From: Salinimicrobium soli | GTDB taxonomy: Bacteria; Bacteroidota; Bacteroidia; Flavobacteriales; Flavobacteriaceae | NCBI RefSeq assembly: GCF_048323655.1 | Contig: NZ_JBLUWW010000002.1 | Span: 795,625 to 859,624, forward strand | Direction: 5' to 3' | Length of the DNA stretch: 64,000 nt | Shown: one piece after another, positions 9,186 to 16,015 of the stretch | Position numbering within the stretch: position 1 is the stretch's first letter | How the letters are laid out: the number at the start of each line of letters is the position of its first letter | Notes under the pieces: generated by a model | Seen by the model: only the letters and a program-made list of their open reading frames with translations | Databases searched by the model: none | Told to the model about the DNA's origin: nothing | Program-made: the position numbers and the translations under genes

Positions 9186-9929
9186 ATGAAAATCAAGAAA
9201 AATCCTAAAGCAGATCCCGGCAGGTATAGTCTCCTGTTCTTCCAGGTGGGATTGATCATCATGCTCAGTATCTCTTATGTTGGCCTGGAGTGGAAGTCCA
9301 GTGCAAGTGAAACTTCAGATGATTTTGACATGGACCTTCCGGACCTGGTGCTGGAAGATATTCCTATCACCCAGCTCAATTCGCCTCCGCCACCCCCTCC
9401 GCCACCTCCGCCACCGGTTCCCGAAGTAATAGAAGTAATTCAGGATATCGAGGAAATTGAAGAAACCACTATTCAGTCCACCGAAAGCAGCCAGGAAGAC
9501 AGGATCCAGGAAATCGTGGAAGTCTCAGATATCGCCTACCAGGAAGAGGAGGAAGAGATCGAGGAGATCCCCTTTATGATCGTGGAGCAGATCCCAATAT
9601 TTCCGGGTTGTGAGAATTTCAAGAACAAAGAAGCCCAGAAAAAATGCATGTCTGAAAAAATTGACGCGCATGTAAAACGCGAATTCAACACCAGGATAAG
9701 TGAAGAACTGGGACTCACCGGCTTCAACAGGATCTACGTGACCTTCAAGATCAATGAAAAGGGAAATGTGGTGGACATAAAAACCAGGGCTCCTAACAAA
9801 CGACTGGAAGAGGAAGCGGCCAGAGTAGTAAGGCTGCTGCCAAAGATGATCCCCGGACGGCAACGCGATAAACTCGTCTCGGTAGAATATTCCCTGCCCA
9901 TTATGTACGAGGTGAGGGATGCGTTGTAA
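9186..9929 (+). CDS. Energy transducer TonB
   Basis: Couples proton-motive force from ExbB/ExbD to outer-membrane receptors. Layout fits the family: short cytoplasmic N-terminus, one membrane span (about 18-36), a periplasmic linker with an uninterrupted run of eleven prolines followed by acidic E/I/V repeats, and a C-terminal TonB domain (about 145-247) with YVTFKINEKGNVVDIKTRAPN and a closing VEYSLPIMYEV strand. No exbBD nearby. Downstream lies a full palindromic element, possibly serving as its 3' end. Confidence 0.93.
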   Translation: MKIKKNPKADPGRYSLLFFQVGLIIMLSISYVGLEWKSSASETSDDFDMDLPDLVLEDIPITQLNSPPPPPPPPPPPVPEVIEVIQDIEEIEETTIQSTESSQEDRIQEIVEVSDIAYQEEEEEIEEIPFMIVEQIPIFPGCENFKNKEAQKKCMSEKIDAHVKREFNTRISEELGLTGFNRIYVTFKINEKGNVVDIKTRAPNKRLEEEAARVVRLLPKMIPGRQRDKLVSVEYSLPIMYEVRDAL

Positions 9930-9957
9930 TCACGGGAAATTTTTGAGCTAAACCTCG

Positions 9958-10094
9958 CCGTCAGTTCGAGTGGCTTTCCAGCTGCAGTGCAGGTGGGAAG
10001 GTGTATCGAGAACCGAGGCGGATTGGAAAGCCCGTCGTTCTCGATACATTTTTCCCAATGCTGTCGCATTGAAAAAAACACTCGAACTGACGGG
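9958..10094. repeat. Nested palindrome A1 (complete GTCAGTTCGAG element)
   Basis: Left arm CCGTCAGTTCGAGT pairs with right arm CACTCGAACTGACGG; inside, GTATCGAGAAC pairs with GTTCTCGATAC. Between outer and inner arms sit two further hairpins (CTGCA/TGCAG within TTTCC/GGGAA on the left; CAATGC/GCATTG within TTTTTC/GAAAAA on the right). It ends 58 bases before the GIY-YIG gene. Confidence 0.9.
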
Positions 10095-10152
10095 TGATTT
10101 TGGATTTTCACTTGTTCTCTGGAAGGATATCAAAAAAACATAACTTTAATGG

Positions 10153-10446
10153 ATGAAATTAAGCTATGTTTACATCCTTCAATGCGTTGACGATACCTAT
10201 TATACAGGCGTAACTTCCAACCTTGACAACCGTCTTATAGAACATCATTCAGCAAAGTACCCGGACAGCTACACTGCTCAGCGTCTACCTGTAAAATTAG
10301 TCTTCTATGCTGAGTTCACAGATATTAACCATGCAATAGCTTCAGAGAAACAAATAAAGAATTGGTCCCGGACTAAAAAGGAAGCTTTAATTGCAGGGAA
10401 GTATGAGGAATTGCCAAACCTGGCGAAAAAGAAGTTTAAAAAGTGA
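10153..10446 (+). CDS. Small GIY-YIG nuclease family protein (UPF0213-like)
   Basis: A complete stand-alone GIY-YIG domain of 97 residues. The two halves of the signature appear as YVYIL (Tyr5, Tyr7) and YYTG (Tyr17, Gly19); Arg27, His31 and Glu65 occupy the usual catalytic positions, so activity is plausible. The C-terminus is very basic, suiting DNA contact. It lies alone between a complete nested palindrome (A1) and a right-half palindrome (A2) beginning five bases after its stop. Family members are common in Bacteroidota and not assigned a clear role; a link with the flanking palindromes is my inference. Confidence 0.92.
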   Translation: MKLSYVYILQCVDDTYYTGVTSNLDNRLIEHHSAKYPDSYTAQRLPVKLVFYAEFTDINHAIASEKQIKNWSRTKKEALIAGKYEELPNLAKKKFKK

Positions 10447-10451
10447 AACCC

Positions 10452-10538
10452 TCTCGTCGTTCTCGATACAAATCCGGTTCTGCTATCGCAGGTCCAAATT
10501 CACCCGCCTACCGACAGGCAGGCTCGAACGGACGGAAA
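10452..10538. repeat. Nested palindrome A2 (right half only)
   Basis: CGTCGTTCTCGATACA, a CTGCTATCGCAG hairpin, a CCTACCGACAGGCAGG stretch and the terminal TCGAACGGACGG. No matching left half is present: the GIY-YIG gene occupies that side. Confidence 0.8.
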
Positions 10539-10583
10539 CCTGCTTCAATAAAGTCTTTCTTATAACTTTTAGGTTCAACCTTG

Positions 10584-10755
10584 CCGTCAGTTCGAGTTTC
10601 CTGATCGAGCCTTGGCGAGAACAGGAAGTATCGAGAACAGAGGCGAACCGGAAACCCGTCGTTCGATACTTTTTTCCCAATGCTGTCGCATTGAAAAAAA
10701 CACCTGCCTGCCGGCCAGGCAGGCCTGTCCGCCAGCAGGCGGGCTCGAACTGACG
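10584..10755. repeat. Nested palindrome A3 (complete, expanded)
   Basis: Both outer arms and both inner arms present (inner right arm shortened to GTTCGATAC). The left inserted hairpin is TTTCCTG/CAGGAA; the right insert has the CAATGC/GCATTG hairpin plus an added block of CCTGCC/GGCAGG repeats. Confidence 0.88.
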
Positions 10756-10779
10756 TGGTGGTTTTTTATCATGTTTTCG

Positions 10780-10842
10780 CCGTCAGTTCGAGTGGCTTTC
10801 CAGCTGCAGCGCAGGTGGGAAGGTGTATCGAGAACCTAGGCT
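10780..10842. repeat. Nested palindrome A4 (left half only)
   Basis: CCGTCAGTTCGAGT, the CTGCA/TGCAG hairpin as in A1, and GTATCGAGAAC; it stops 13 bases short of the next gene's stop codon. Confidence 0.8.
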
Positions 10843-10854
10843 TCAGGCGTCACT

Positions 10855-12618
10855 TTATAGAGTATAGATCTGGGCGCCGTAGGCAGGAATATTCAGTTGT
10901 CCGGTCCAGGGTTTGTCATCGGTGACTTTTTCTTCGGTATTCATTCCGTCGACGGGTAATTCAGAGAAATCTTCGTCATAACCTTTCCAGGCACTATTGA
11001 ATCTCAGGTGCCATTCCGCATCAGGTTCGATTCCAATACCGTAGTCCTCGTAATCTTTATTACCAAAATTGACAATCACTAGCACCGGCTCCTCATTTTC
11101 TCCGGGATTGGTGCGCTTATATGCGAGTATCTTTGTTTCCTGATTGAGGTGTAGAATCTCTGTTTCCTGGCCTCTCAAGCCTTCAGTAGCCCCGTATTCA
11201 CCGGTCCTTAATTTAACAAGGTCTGCTGCTAGATGGGTGATCCCCTTCATGTTCTCAAATTTTTCCCAGTCCAGGCCTTCATGATCCTTAAAATATTCGT
11301 CTTCTAAAAATTCCTGACCCTGGAAGAGCATGGGGATTCCCGGTGCAGTCATGACCAGCACCAGGCCTAATATAGTCCTCTTCTTTGCAAAGGCACTCTC
11401 AGCATTCCCGGGATGTATCTCCTCGGGAACGCGGGCCTTTCCGTTCGCTACTTCGTCATGTGATTCGGTGTAAATGACCCGGGAAAAAGCATCATCGCCA
11501 TATCGATAGGTAACTGCATTTGCAATGACCTCCAGATCTCTGGCCTCATCTTCGGGATTAATTAAAGCATCTCTTATGGGGTGCACAAAATGAAGGTCCC
11601 ATTGCGCCCCGTAACCAATTCCCCCGTCTTCTATCCTGTTCGTAATGAGGTCCTGACCTTTAAGATCTTCGGCTATAGTAAGGACTTTAGGGTATTTGTT
11701 CCTTATTTCAGTATTTATGTCTCGCATCAGGATCAGGCCTTCAATGATCTCAGTATCAAATCCAAGTCCGCCCCCTTCATACCTGATATAAGAGGTCGCA
11801 TCCATTCTAAGTCCGTCACAGTGGTATTTCTCGATCCACATCAGGGCATTATCCCTCAAATACTGCCTTACTTCCGGCCGGCCATAATCGGGGCGTGTAT
11901 CTCCCCACGGGGTATCACTCCTGTGATCATTGTAGAAATAGATACCGCCTTTTCCGTTTTCACTCCACCCGTCAAATTGCCAAAGGTCTACATCTGACGG
12001 ACCGAAGTGGTTATATACCACATCCATGATGACACCGATACCATATTTATGCGCCTCTTTTACGAGGTTAAACAAACCATCGGGTCCTCCGTAATCCTGT
12101 TCTACCGCAAAGGGATGAGCCGGATTATATCCCCAGGAAATGCTGCCGGCAAATTCGGCTGCCGGTAAGACTTCTATACAATTTATCCCCAGTTCTTTCA
12201 GATAGCCTAATTTTTCGATGATGTCATTAAAGGTGCCCACCACCAAGGAGTTCCAGGAGGGAAGTTCAAAACTATCCCCATCCCAGTCAAAGTCCAGCCG
12301 GCGGATGATGGAATTCCCATTTGAGTGGGTTACTTCCAGCGCATAGGGGTCATTCCGGAAAAACTTTTCCTCTCCGTTAAAGATCACATACTTGTAGTGT
12401 TCCCCTTCTTTGGCCTTATCGGTGACACCCGCCCAATACCCTGCCTCTTCTTTTTGCAGTTCCAGTTCGTCTTCAGACCAGGAGTTGAAATCACCCGCCA
12501 CAAATACACGGTCGGCATGTGGAGCCCAGACCCTGAAAGTGACATTTCCGTTCTCTACGATCGCACCCATACCTGCAGATGCTGCTATGGGTTGCATTAG
12601 TCTTTCTTCCCCCTTCAT
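10855..12618 (-). CDS. GH13 alpha-glucan branching-type enzyme
   Basis: An N-terminal CBM48-like domain (FRVWAPHADRVFVAGDFNSW, about 28-48) precedes a GH13 barrel. Catalytic motifs: DVVYNHFGP, DGLRMDAT with nucleophile Asp273, a general acid in TIAEDL and the transition-state Asp in YTESHDEVANG. A C-terminal beta domain ends at residue 587. The CBM48 plus HDE arrangement fits 1,4-alpha-glucan branching enzyme or maltooligosyl-trehalose hydrolase relatives; at 587 residues it is shorter than classical GlgB (about 730). No other glycogen gene is in the window, so its role is unresolved. No signal peptide. Confidence 0.85.
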   Translation of the reverse strand: MKGEERLMQPIAASAGMGAIVENGNVTFRVWAPHADRVFVAGDFNSWSEDELELQKEEAGYWAGVTDKAKEGEHYKYVIFNGEEKFFRNDPYALEVTHSNGNSIIRRLDFDWDGDSFELPSWNSLVVGTFNDIIEKLGYLKELGINCIEVLPAAEFAGSISWGYNPAHPFAVEQDYGGPDGLFNLVKEAHKYGIGVIMDVVYNHFGPSDVDLWQFDGWSENGKGGIYFYNDHRSDTPWGDTRPDYGRPEVRQYLRDNALMWIEKYHCDGLRMDATSYIRYEGGGLGFDTEIIEGLILMRDINTEIRNKYPKVLTIAEDLKGQDLITNRIEDGGIGYGAQWDLHFVHPIRDALINPEDEARDLEVIANAVTYRYGDDAFSRVIYTESHDEVANGKARVPEEIHPGNAESAFAKKRTILGLVLVMTAPGIPMLFQGQEFLEDEYFKDHEGLDWEKFENMKGITHLAADLVKLRTGEYGATEGLRGQETEILHLNQETKILAYKRTNPGENEEPVLVIVNFGNKDYEDYGIGIEPDAEWHLRFNSAWKGYDEDFSELPVDGMNTEEKVTDDKPWTGQLNIPAYGAQIYTL

Positions 12619-12738
12619 TTTGTTCCACCTTTTATTCGTGTAAAAGTACTTCAGGAAGAAGTTCTATTGCTTTATTTATGAGGAAATTAACCTTAGTAAA
12701 GGCTGCAGGAAAGAGGAGCGGGATAGTTTCCGGGAGCA

Positions 12739-12762
12739 TTCAAAAATGACTTTTTTGGAGGT
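12739..12762. repeat. CAAAAATG-type palindrome
   Basis: TTCAAAAATGACTTTTTTGGAGGT upstream of the branching-type enzyme gene; one arm has a substitution. Confidence 0.6.
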
Positions 12763-12804
12763 ATTCCTGTGGGAGGAGCCTAAGTTTAAACCACGGTGTT
12801 TTCG

Positions 12805-12940
12805 CCGTCAGTTCGAGTTTCCTGGTCGAAGCTTTGCGAGAACAGGAAGTATCGAGAACAGAGGCGGAACCGGAGACCCCGTCGTTCTCGATACTAATTT
12901 GTTCCCGCTAACGCGGGTCAAATTCACTCGAACTGACGAG
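12805..12940. repeat. Nested palindrome A5 (complete)
   Basis: Outer GTCAGTTCGAGT/ACTCGAACTGACG and inner GTATCGAGAAC/GTTCTCGATAC arms intact. Inserts: TTTCCTG/CAGGAA on the left and CCCGC/GCGGG (CCCGCTAACGCGGG) on the right, a different sequence from A1 that still pairs. Confidence 0.9.
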
Positions 12941-12987
12941 GTAATCGTTCAGTAGAATTCATCCTTTAACTTTTGAGGTGAACTTCG

Positions 12988-13070
12988 CCGTCAGTTCGAG
13001 CCTGCCTCACCCGAAGGGAGGTTTCCTGATCGAAGCTTTGCGAGAACAGGAAGTATCGAGAATAGAGGCC
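12988..13070. repeat. Nested palindrome A6 (left half only)
   Basis: Left outer arm, an extra CCTCACCCGAAGGGAGG hairpin, the TTTCCTG/CAGGAA hairpin and the inner arm GTATCGAGAA. It ends one base before the stop codon of the adjacent dehydrogenase gene. Confidence 0.85.
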
Positions 13071-13071
13071 A

Positions 13072-14010
13072 TTATGGCTTCACCACGATCTTACCTGTAG
13101 TATGTAAACTCTGGATCTGTTCCAGGGCTTTGGCGGCTTCATCAAGGGAATAGGTTTTACTTACTTCTACTTTTAGCTTGCCGTCTTCTACCAATTTGGC
13201 CAGATGTTCGAGTTGCTTCGTATTAGGTTCAACAAAGACAAATTCGAAATCGATCTTTTTATCCAGGTCTTCCCCCTGGTTTAAAATGGAAACCAGTTTT
13301 CCGGAGTTCTTCAGGCTTTTAAGGGCCTGCTGCAGACTCTCGCCGCTGGTGCAGTCAAAGATAAGGTCCACACCTTCGGGATAGATCTGTTTAACGGCTT
13401 CCCCAATGTCTTTGTCGTGATAATCTATGGTATGGTCGGCGCCCAAAGATCTCATGTACTCATGATTCTTACTACTGGCCACTCCAATGACCTCTGCGCC
13501 TTTTGCTTTGGCCAGTTGTATTCCGAAGCTACCCACACCCCCTGAAGAACCCAGGATAAGGAGCTTTTGTCCTTCCTGAAGCCCTCCTGCCACATAAAGC
13601 GACTGGTAAGCGGTCAATCCCGCCAGGGGAATAGCTGCAGCGGCTTCTGCAGAAATATTTTGTGGACGTTTGGCCAAATAACTATCGGGAATAATGATGT
13701 ATTCGGCAAAGGTTCCCCATTTCACCTCTGGTCTACGCGCGTAGGCATATACTTCATCGCCTACCTCAAATCTACGGGCAGCATGGCCACGCTGCTCTAT
13801 AACTCCGGCCACATCCCAACCCGGAATGATCGGGAAAGTGTGCGGCATCATATCTTTATAGTAACCTTTGGTGATCACGGCATCCACTGGATTTACGCCC
13901 GCCGCCTTTATCTTTATAAGGACCTCTCCCTCTTTTAGTTCCCTTAATTCGATCTCCCCCGTTTTTACAGATCCCGGACCTCCAAATTCATTGTAATAAG
14001 CTGCTTTCAT
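13072..14010 (-). CDS. NAD(P)-dependent alcohol dehydrogenase/quinone oxidoreductase (zinc-free MDR)
   Basis: Medium-chain dehydrogenase/reductase of the quinone-oxidoreductase type. The N-terminal GroES-like half has AAGVNPVDAVI and GWDVAGVIE; the catalytic zinc ligands of classical alcohol dehydrogenases are absent. The Rossmann motif GSSGGVGSFGIQLAK lies near residues 153-167, followed by GADHTIDY. At 312 residues the length is normal. The C-terminus ends TGKIVVKP, as in the family. Probably reduces enones or quinones with NADPH. Monocistronic, with palindromes on both sides. Confidence 0.9.
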   Translation of the reverse strand: MKAAYYNEFGGPGSVKTGEIELRELKEGEVLIKIKAAGVNPVDAVITKGYYKDMMPHTFPIIPGWDVAGVIEQRGHAARRFEVGDEVYAYARRPEVKWGTFAEYIIIPDSYLAKRPQNISAEAAAAIPLAGLTAYQSLYVAGGLQEGQKLLILGSSGGVGSFGIQLAKAKGAEVIGVASSKNHEYMRSLGADHTIDYHDKDIGEAVKQIYPEGVDLIFDCTSGESLQQALKSLKNSGKLVSILNQGEDLDKKIDFEFVFVEPNTKQLEHLAKLVEDGKLKVEVSKTYSLDEAAKALEQIQSLHTTGKIVVKP

Positions 14011-14117
14011 TTTCTTTTTTTCTTAAGATCAGCATTAAGAAGCTGTAATGCAAAGAATTAAAGCTAAAGGTTTATTAAAGGCGGGAGTTGAAATGCTAAA
14101 AAGTTATCCTTCCAATT

Positions 14118-14163
14118 GGATCCCCACGGTCGGTTTTGAAAATCGTATCGAGAACCGAGGGAT
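14118..14163. repeat. Nested palindrome A7 (fragment)
   Basis: Only an inner-arm remnant, GTATCGAGAACCGAGG, with a GGTTTTGAAAATC lead identical to that inside A9. Confidence 0.65.
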
Positions 14164-14200
14164 CTGAATCTCATTTTGACGCAAATACTTGAAAATGTAT

Positions 14201-14403
14201 GGTCTCGTTCTTTTTTGCATCGACCAAAAAAGAACCAAAAAAGTCTAGGCTTACGAAAATGTTGCTAAAATTTTCATTCGGAGCCTAAATTTTAGGAACT
14301 CGCCATCCATATGTGTCATCATACATAATACAAATGGCTCAAACAGCCTAAAATTTTACGGCTCGCTCATTTCAATTTTGACGCAAAATTTTCGATAGGC
14401 CGC
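14201..14403. repeat. AGGCTTACGAAAAT hairpin-rich repeat, copy 1
   Basis: About 200 bases beginning with CAAAAAAGAACCAAAAAA and TCTAGGCTTACGAAAAT and ending ATTTTCGATAGGCC. It contains successive inverted repeats (AGGCT...AGCCT; GCCTAAATTTTAGG; CCTAAAATTTTACGG). A diverged second copy lies at 44341-44523. No coding frame is kept between copies. Confidence 0.75.
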
Positions 14404-14465
14404 TTTAAAAATGCAATGCCATAAAAAATTTTTAGAATGATAGGTTCCTTGCCAGCCAAACCTCG

Positions 14466-14595
14466 CCGTCAGTTCGAGTTTCCTGGTCGAAGCTTTGCGA
14501 GAACAGGAAGTATCGAGAACAGAGGCGGAACCGGAAACTCGTCGTTCTCGATACATTTTTCCCAATGCTGTTGCATTGAAAAAAAAACTGACGGG
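14466..14595. repeat. Nested palindrome A8 (complete, right outer arm shortened)
   Basis: Nearly identical to A3/A5 on the left; on the right the hairpin CAATGC/GCATTG has become CAATGCTGTTGCATTG, and the closing arm has lost its CTCGAA part (only ACTGACGGG remains). Confidence 0.88.
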
Positions 14596-14670
14596 TGTGA
14601 AAATAGCAAAGTAAGAGATTGGGGTATACTCTAAATAAAGACTATTCCGGAAGCTGCGAAAAGAAGATTT

Positions 14671-15423
14671 CTACGGAGACAAGCTTCTTATTTCTTCATC
14701 AATGCGAAAGCTAAGGCTGTCAATCTTATTTAATAGCTCTTTCTTAAAGGTCATACTGTACCGGCGGAGGGAAATATTTTCAGCTATAATGTTGTGAAAT
14801 TCTTCATTTTCAAGTAAAGCCTCATAGTCAGTGGGTTTCGCATATTCGTCGTACTGTGGATGGGGGTTCGGCGGATAATATTTCTCAAAGAGCTGCACAT
14901 GGTGGGGATAGATGACATAGGCCAGGAAATCTGTATCCCACTGTTCATGTTCATTCTTCACCTGTCCAAAATAATCTTCAAAAACGTACACAAGATCCTT
15001 GCGCAGCGCCTTATTGGAAATTAGCTCCAGGCCGTTGTTCTTGAGTTTTGTATAGGCAGCCGTAGTAAACTGGGCCTTTCCCGTCCAGTAATAGGTGCCA
15101 AAACACACGTCCAGAGTGGTATCATAAGGTTTTCTGTTCTCCATATAGTCCTTTATCCGGAGATTGTAGGTCTGCCAGCGCTCATTGTTCTCTAGCAGGT
15201 GATGCAGGTTGTCCCTGGAGATCTCCAGGGCTGCTTTTAGTTCCATAAGCGAGTTCACCTCTGTCTTTTGCAGCTTTCGTCTTTCATTCCAGTTATTAAT
15301 CTGCAGGGCTATAAGAATACCGATTACCACAAGGACGATCTCCCCGGCAGCATACAAAAGATACTTTCTTATTTTTCCCCGTCCCAGCAGGTCCCTGTGG
15401 AATATTCTAAAGAAACTGATCAT
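14671..15423 (-). CDS. DUF6090 family protein
   Basis: Membership is clear from the N-terminus: a short FFRxxHRDLLG-type amphipathic start, a basic KIRKYLLYA turn, then the membrane span EIVLVVIGILIALQINNWNE (about 28-47), the hallmark of this Bacteroidota family. The remaining 200 residues are a helical soluble region with a possible coiled coil. Function unknown. Family members often occur in multiple copies per genome; this one stands alone between palindrome clusters. Confidence 0.88.
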   Translation of the reverse strand: MISFFRIFHRDLLGRGKIRKYLLYAAGEIVLVVIGILIALQINNWNERRKLQKTEVNSLMELKAALEISRDNLHHLLENNERWQTYNLRIKDYMENRKPYDTTLDVCFGTYYWTGKAQFTTAAYTKLKNNGLELISNKALRKDLVYVFEDYFGQVKNEHEQWDTDFLAYVIYPHHVQLFEKYYPPNPHPQYDEYAKPTDYEALLENEEFHNIIAENISLRRYSMTFKKELLNKIDSLSFRIDEEIRSLSP

Positions 15424-15560
15424 GGAAATTTAATTACCTGTTCTAAAAATAGGAAAAATGTATTGAATTAGATTGTATTGCAGGTATTTAGGGGTAGTGC
15501 TGCATCTAATTTTTTAAAAATAATTAGAGGGCAGAGAGCAGAGGATAGCCGTTAACCGCG

Positions 15561-15751
15561 CCGTCAGTTCGAGTGATTTTCAAAACCGGTTCTCGATACA
15601 TCCCGACTTCGTCGGAATACTTGCCTACCGGCAGGCAGGCTCGAATTGACGGTTTTGAAAATTGTATCGAGAACCGAGGCGCGGAAACCCCTTGTTCTCG
15701 ATACAAAATTGTCTTCGCTATCGCTCTCCCAATTTCACTCGAACTGTCGGG
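15561..15751. repeat. Nested palindrome A9 (two fused copies)
   Basis: Two elements in series: a short one (GTCAGTTCGAGT, GGTTCTCGATACA, CCGACTTCGTCGG hairpin, TCGAATTGACGG) overlapping a second (TTGACGG, GTATCGAGAAC, GTTCTCGATAC, TCACTCGAACTGTCGGG). The junction shares one outer arm. Confidence 0.85.
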
Positions 15752-15796
15752 AACGTTTCATTATAGTCTTTTATGTAAATTTTGAACTTAACCGTG

Positions 15797-15909
15797 CCGT
15801 CAGTTCGAGTAGCGGAGCGTGTCGAGAACCGAGGCGGAGCAGGAAACCCGTCGTTCTTGATACAATTTTCCCAATTCTGTCGTATTGATAAAAAAACGCA
15901 AACTGACGG
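15797..15909. repeat. Nested palindrome A10 (complete, diverged)
   Basis: Outer arms GTCAGTTCGAGT and AAACTGACGG, inner arms GTGTCGAGAAC and GTTCTTGATAC. The left insert is reduced to AGCGGAGC; the right hairpin is CAATTCTGTCGTATTG. Confidence 0.82.
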
Positions 15910-16015
15910 AAACTGGAACCTTGGCGAGTTAAGATAAAATCCTTTGATCATATTGTTGTGAGCTGATTTCTTTGGAAACTAATTACTAAATTTATTCCAC
16001 CTAAGCTTCTCATTA

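Noticed and set aside
10391..10839. Several open frames across the palindromes after the GIY-YIG gene
   Set aside because: They translate the repeat DNA, overlap each other on both strands and recur with every copy of the element; not genes.
9958..10842. CRISPR-like array
   Set aside because: Repeats are palindromic, irregularly spaced, inverted relative to each other and have no uniform spacers; no cas gene nearby.
13072..14010. Missing zinc ligands in the alcohol dehydrogenase as a defect
   Set aside because: Normal for quinone-oxidoreductase-type MDR proteins.
15524..15951. Open frames in the A9/A10 palindrome region
   Set aside because: Same reason: low-complexity translations of repeat arms on both strands.
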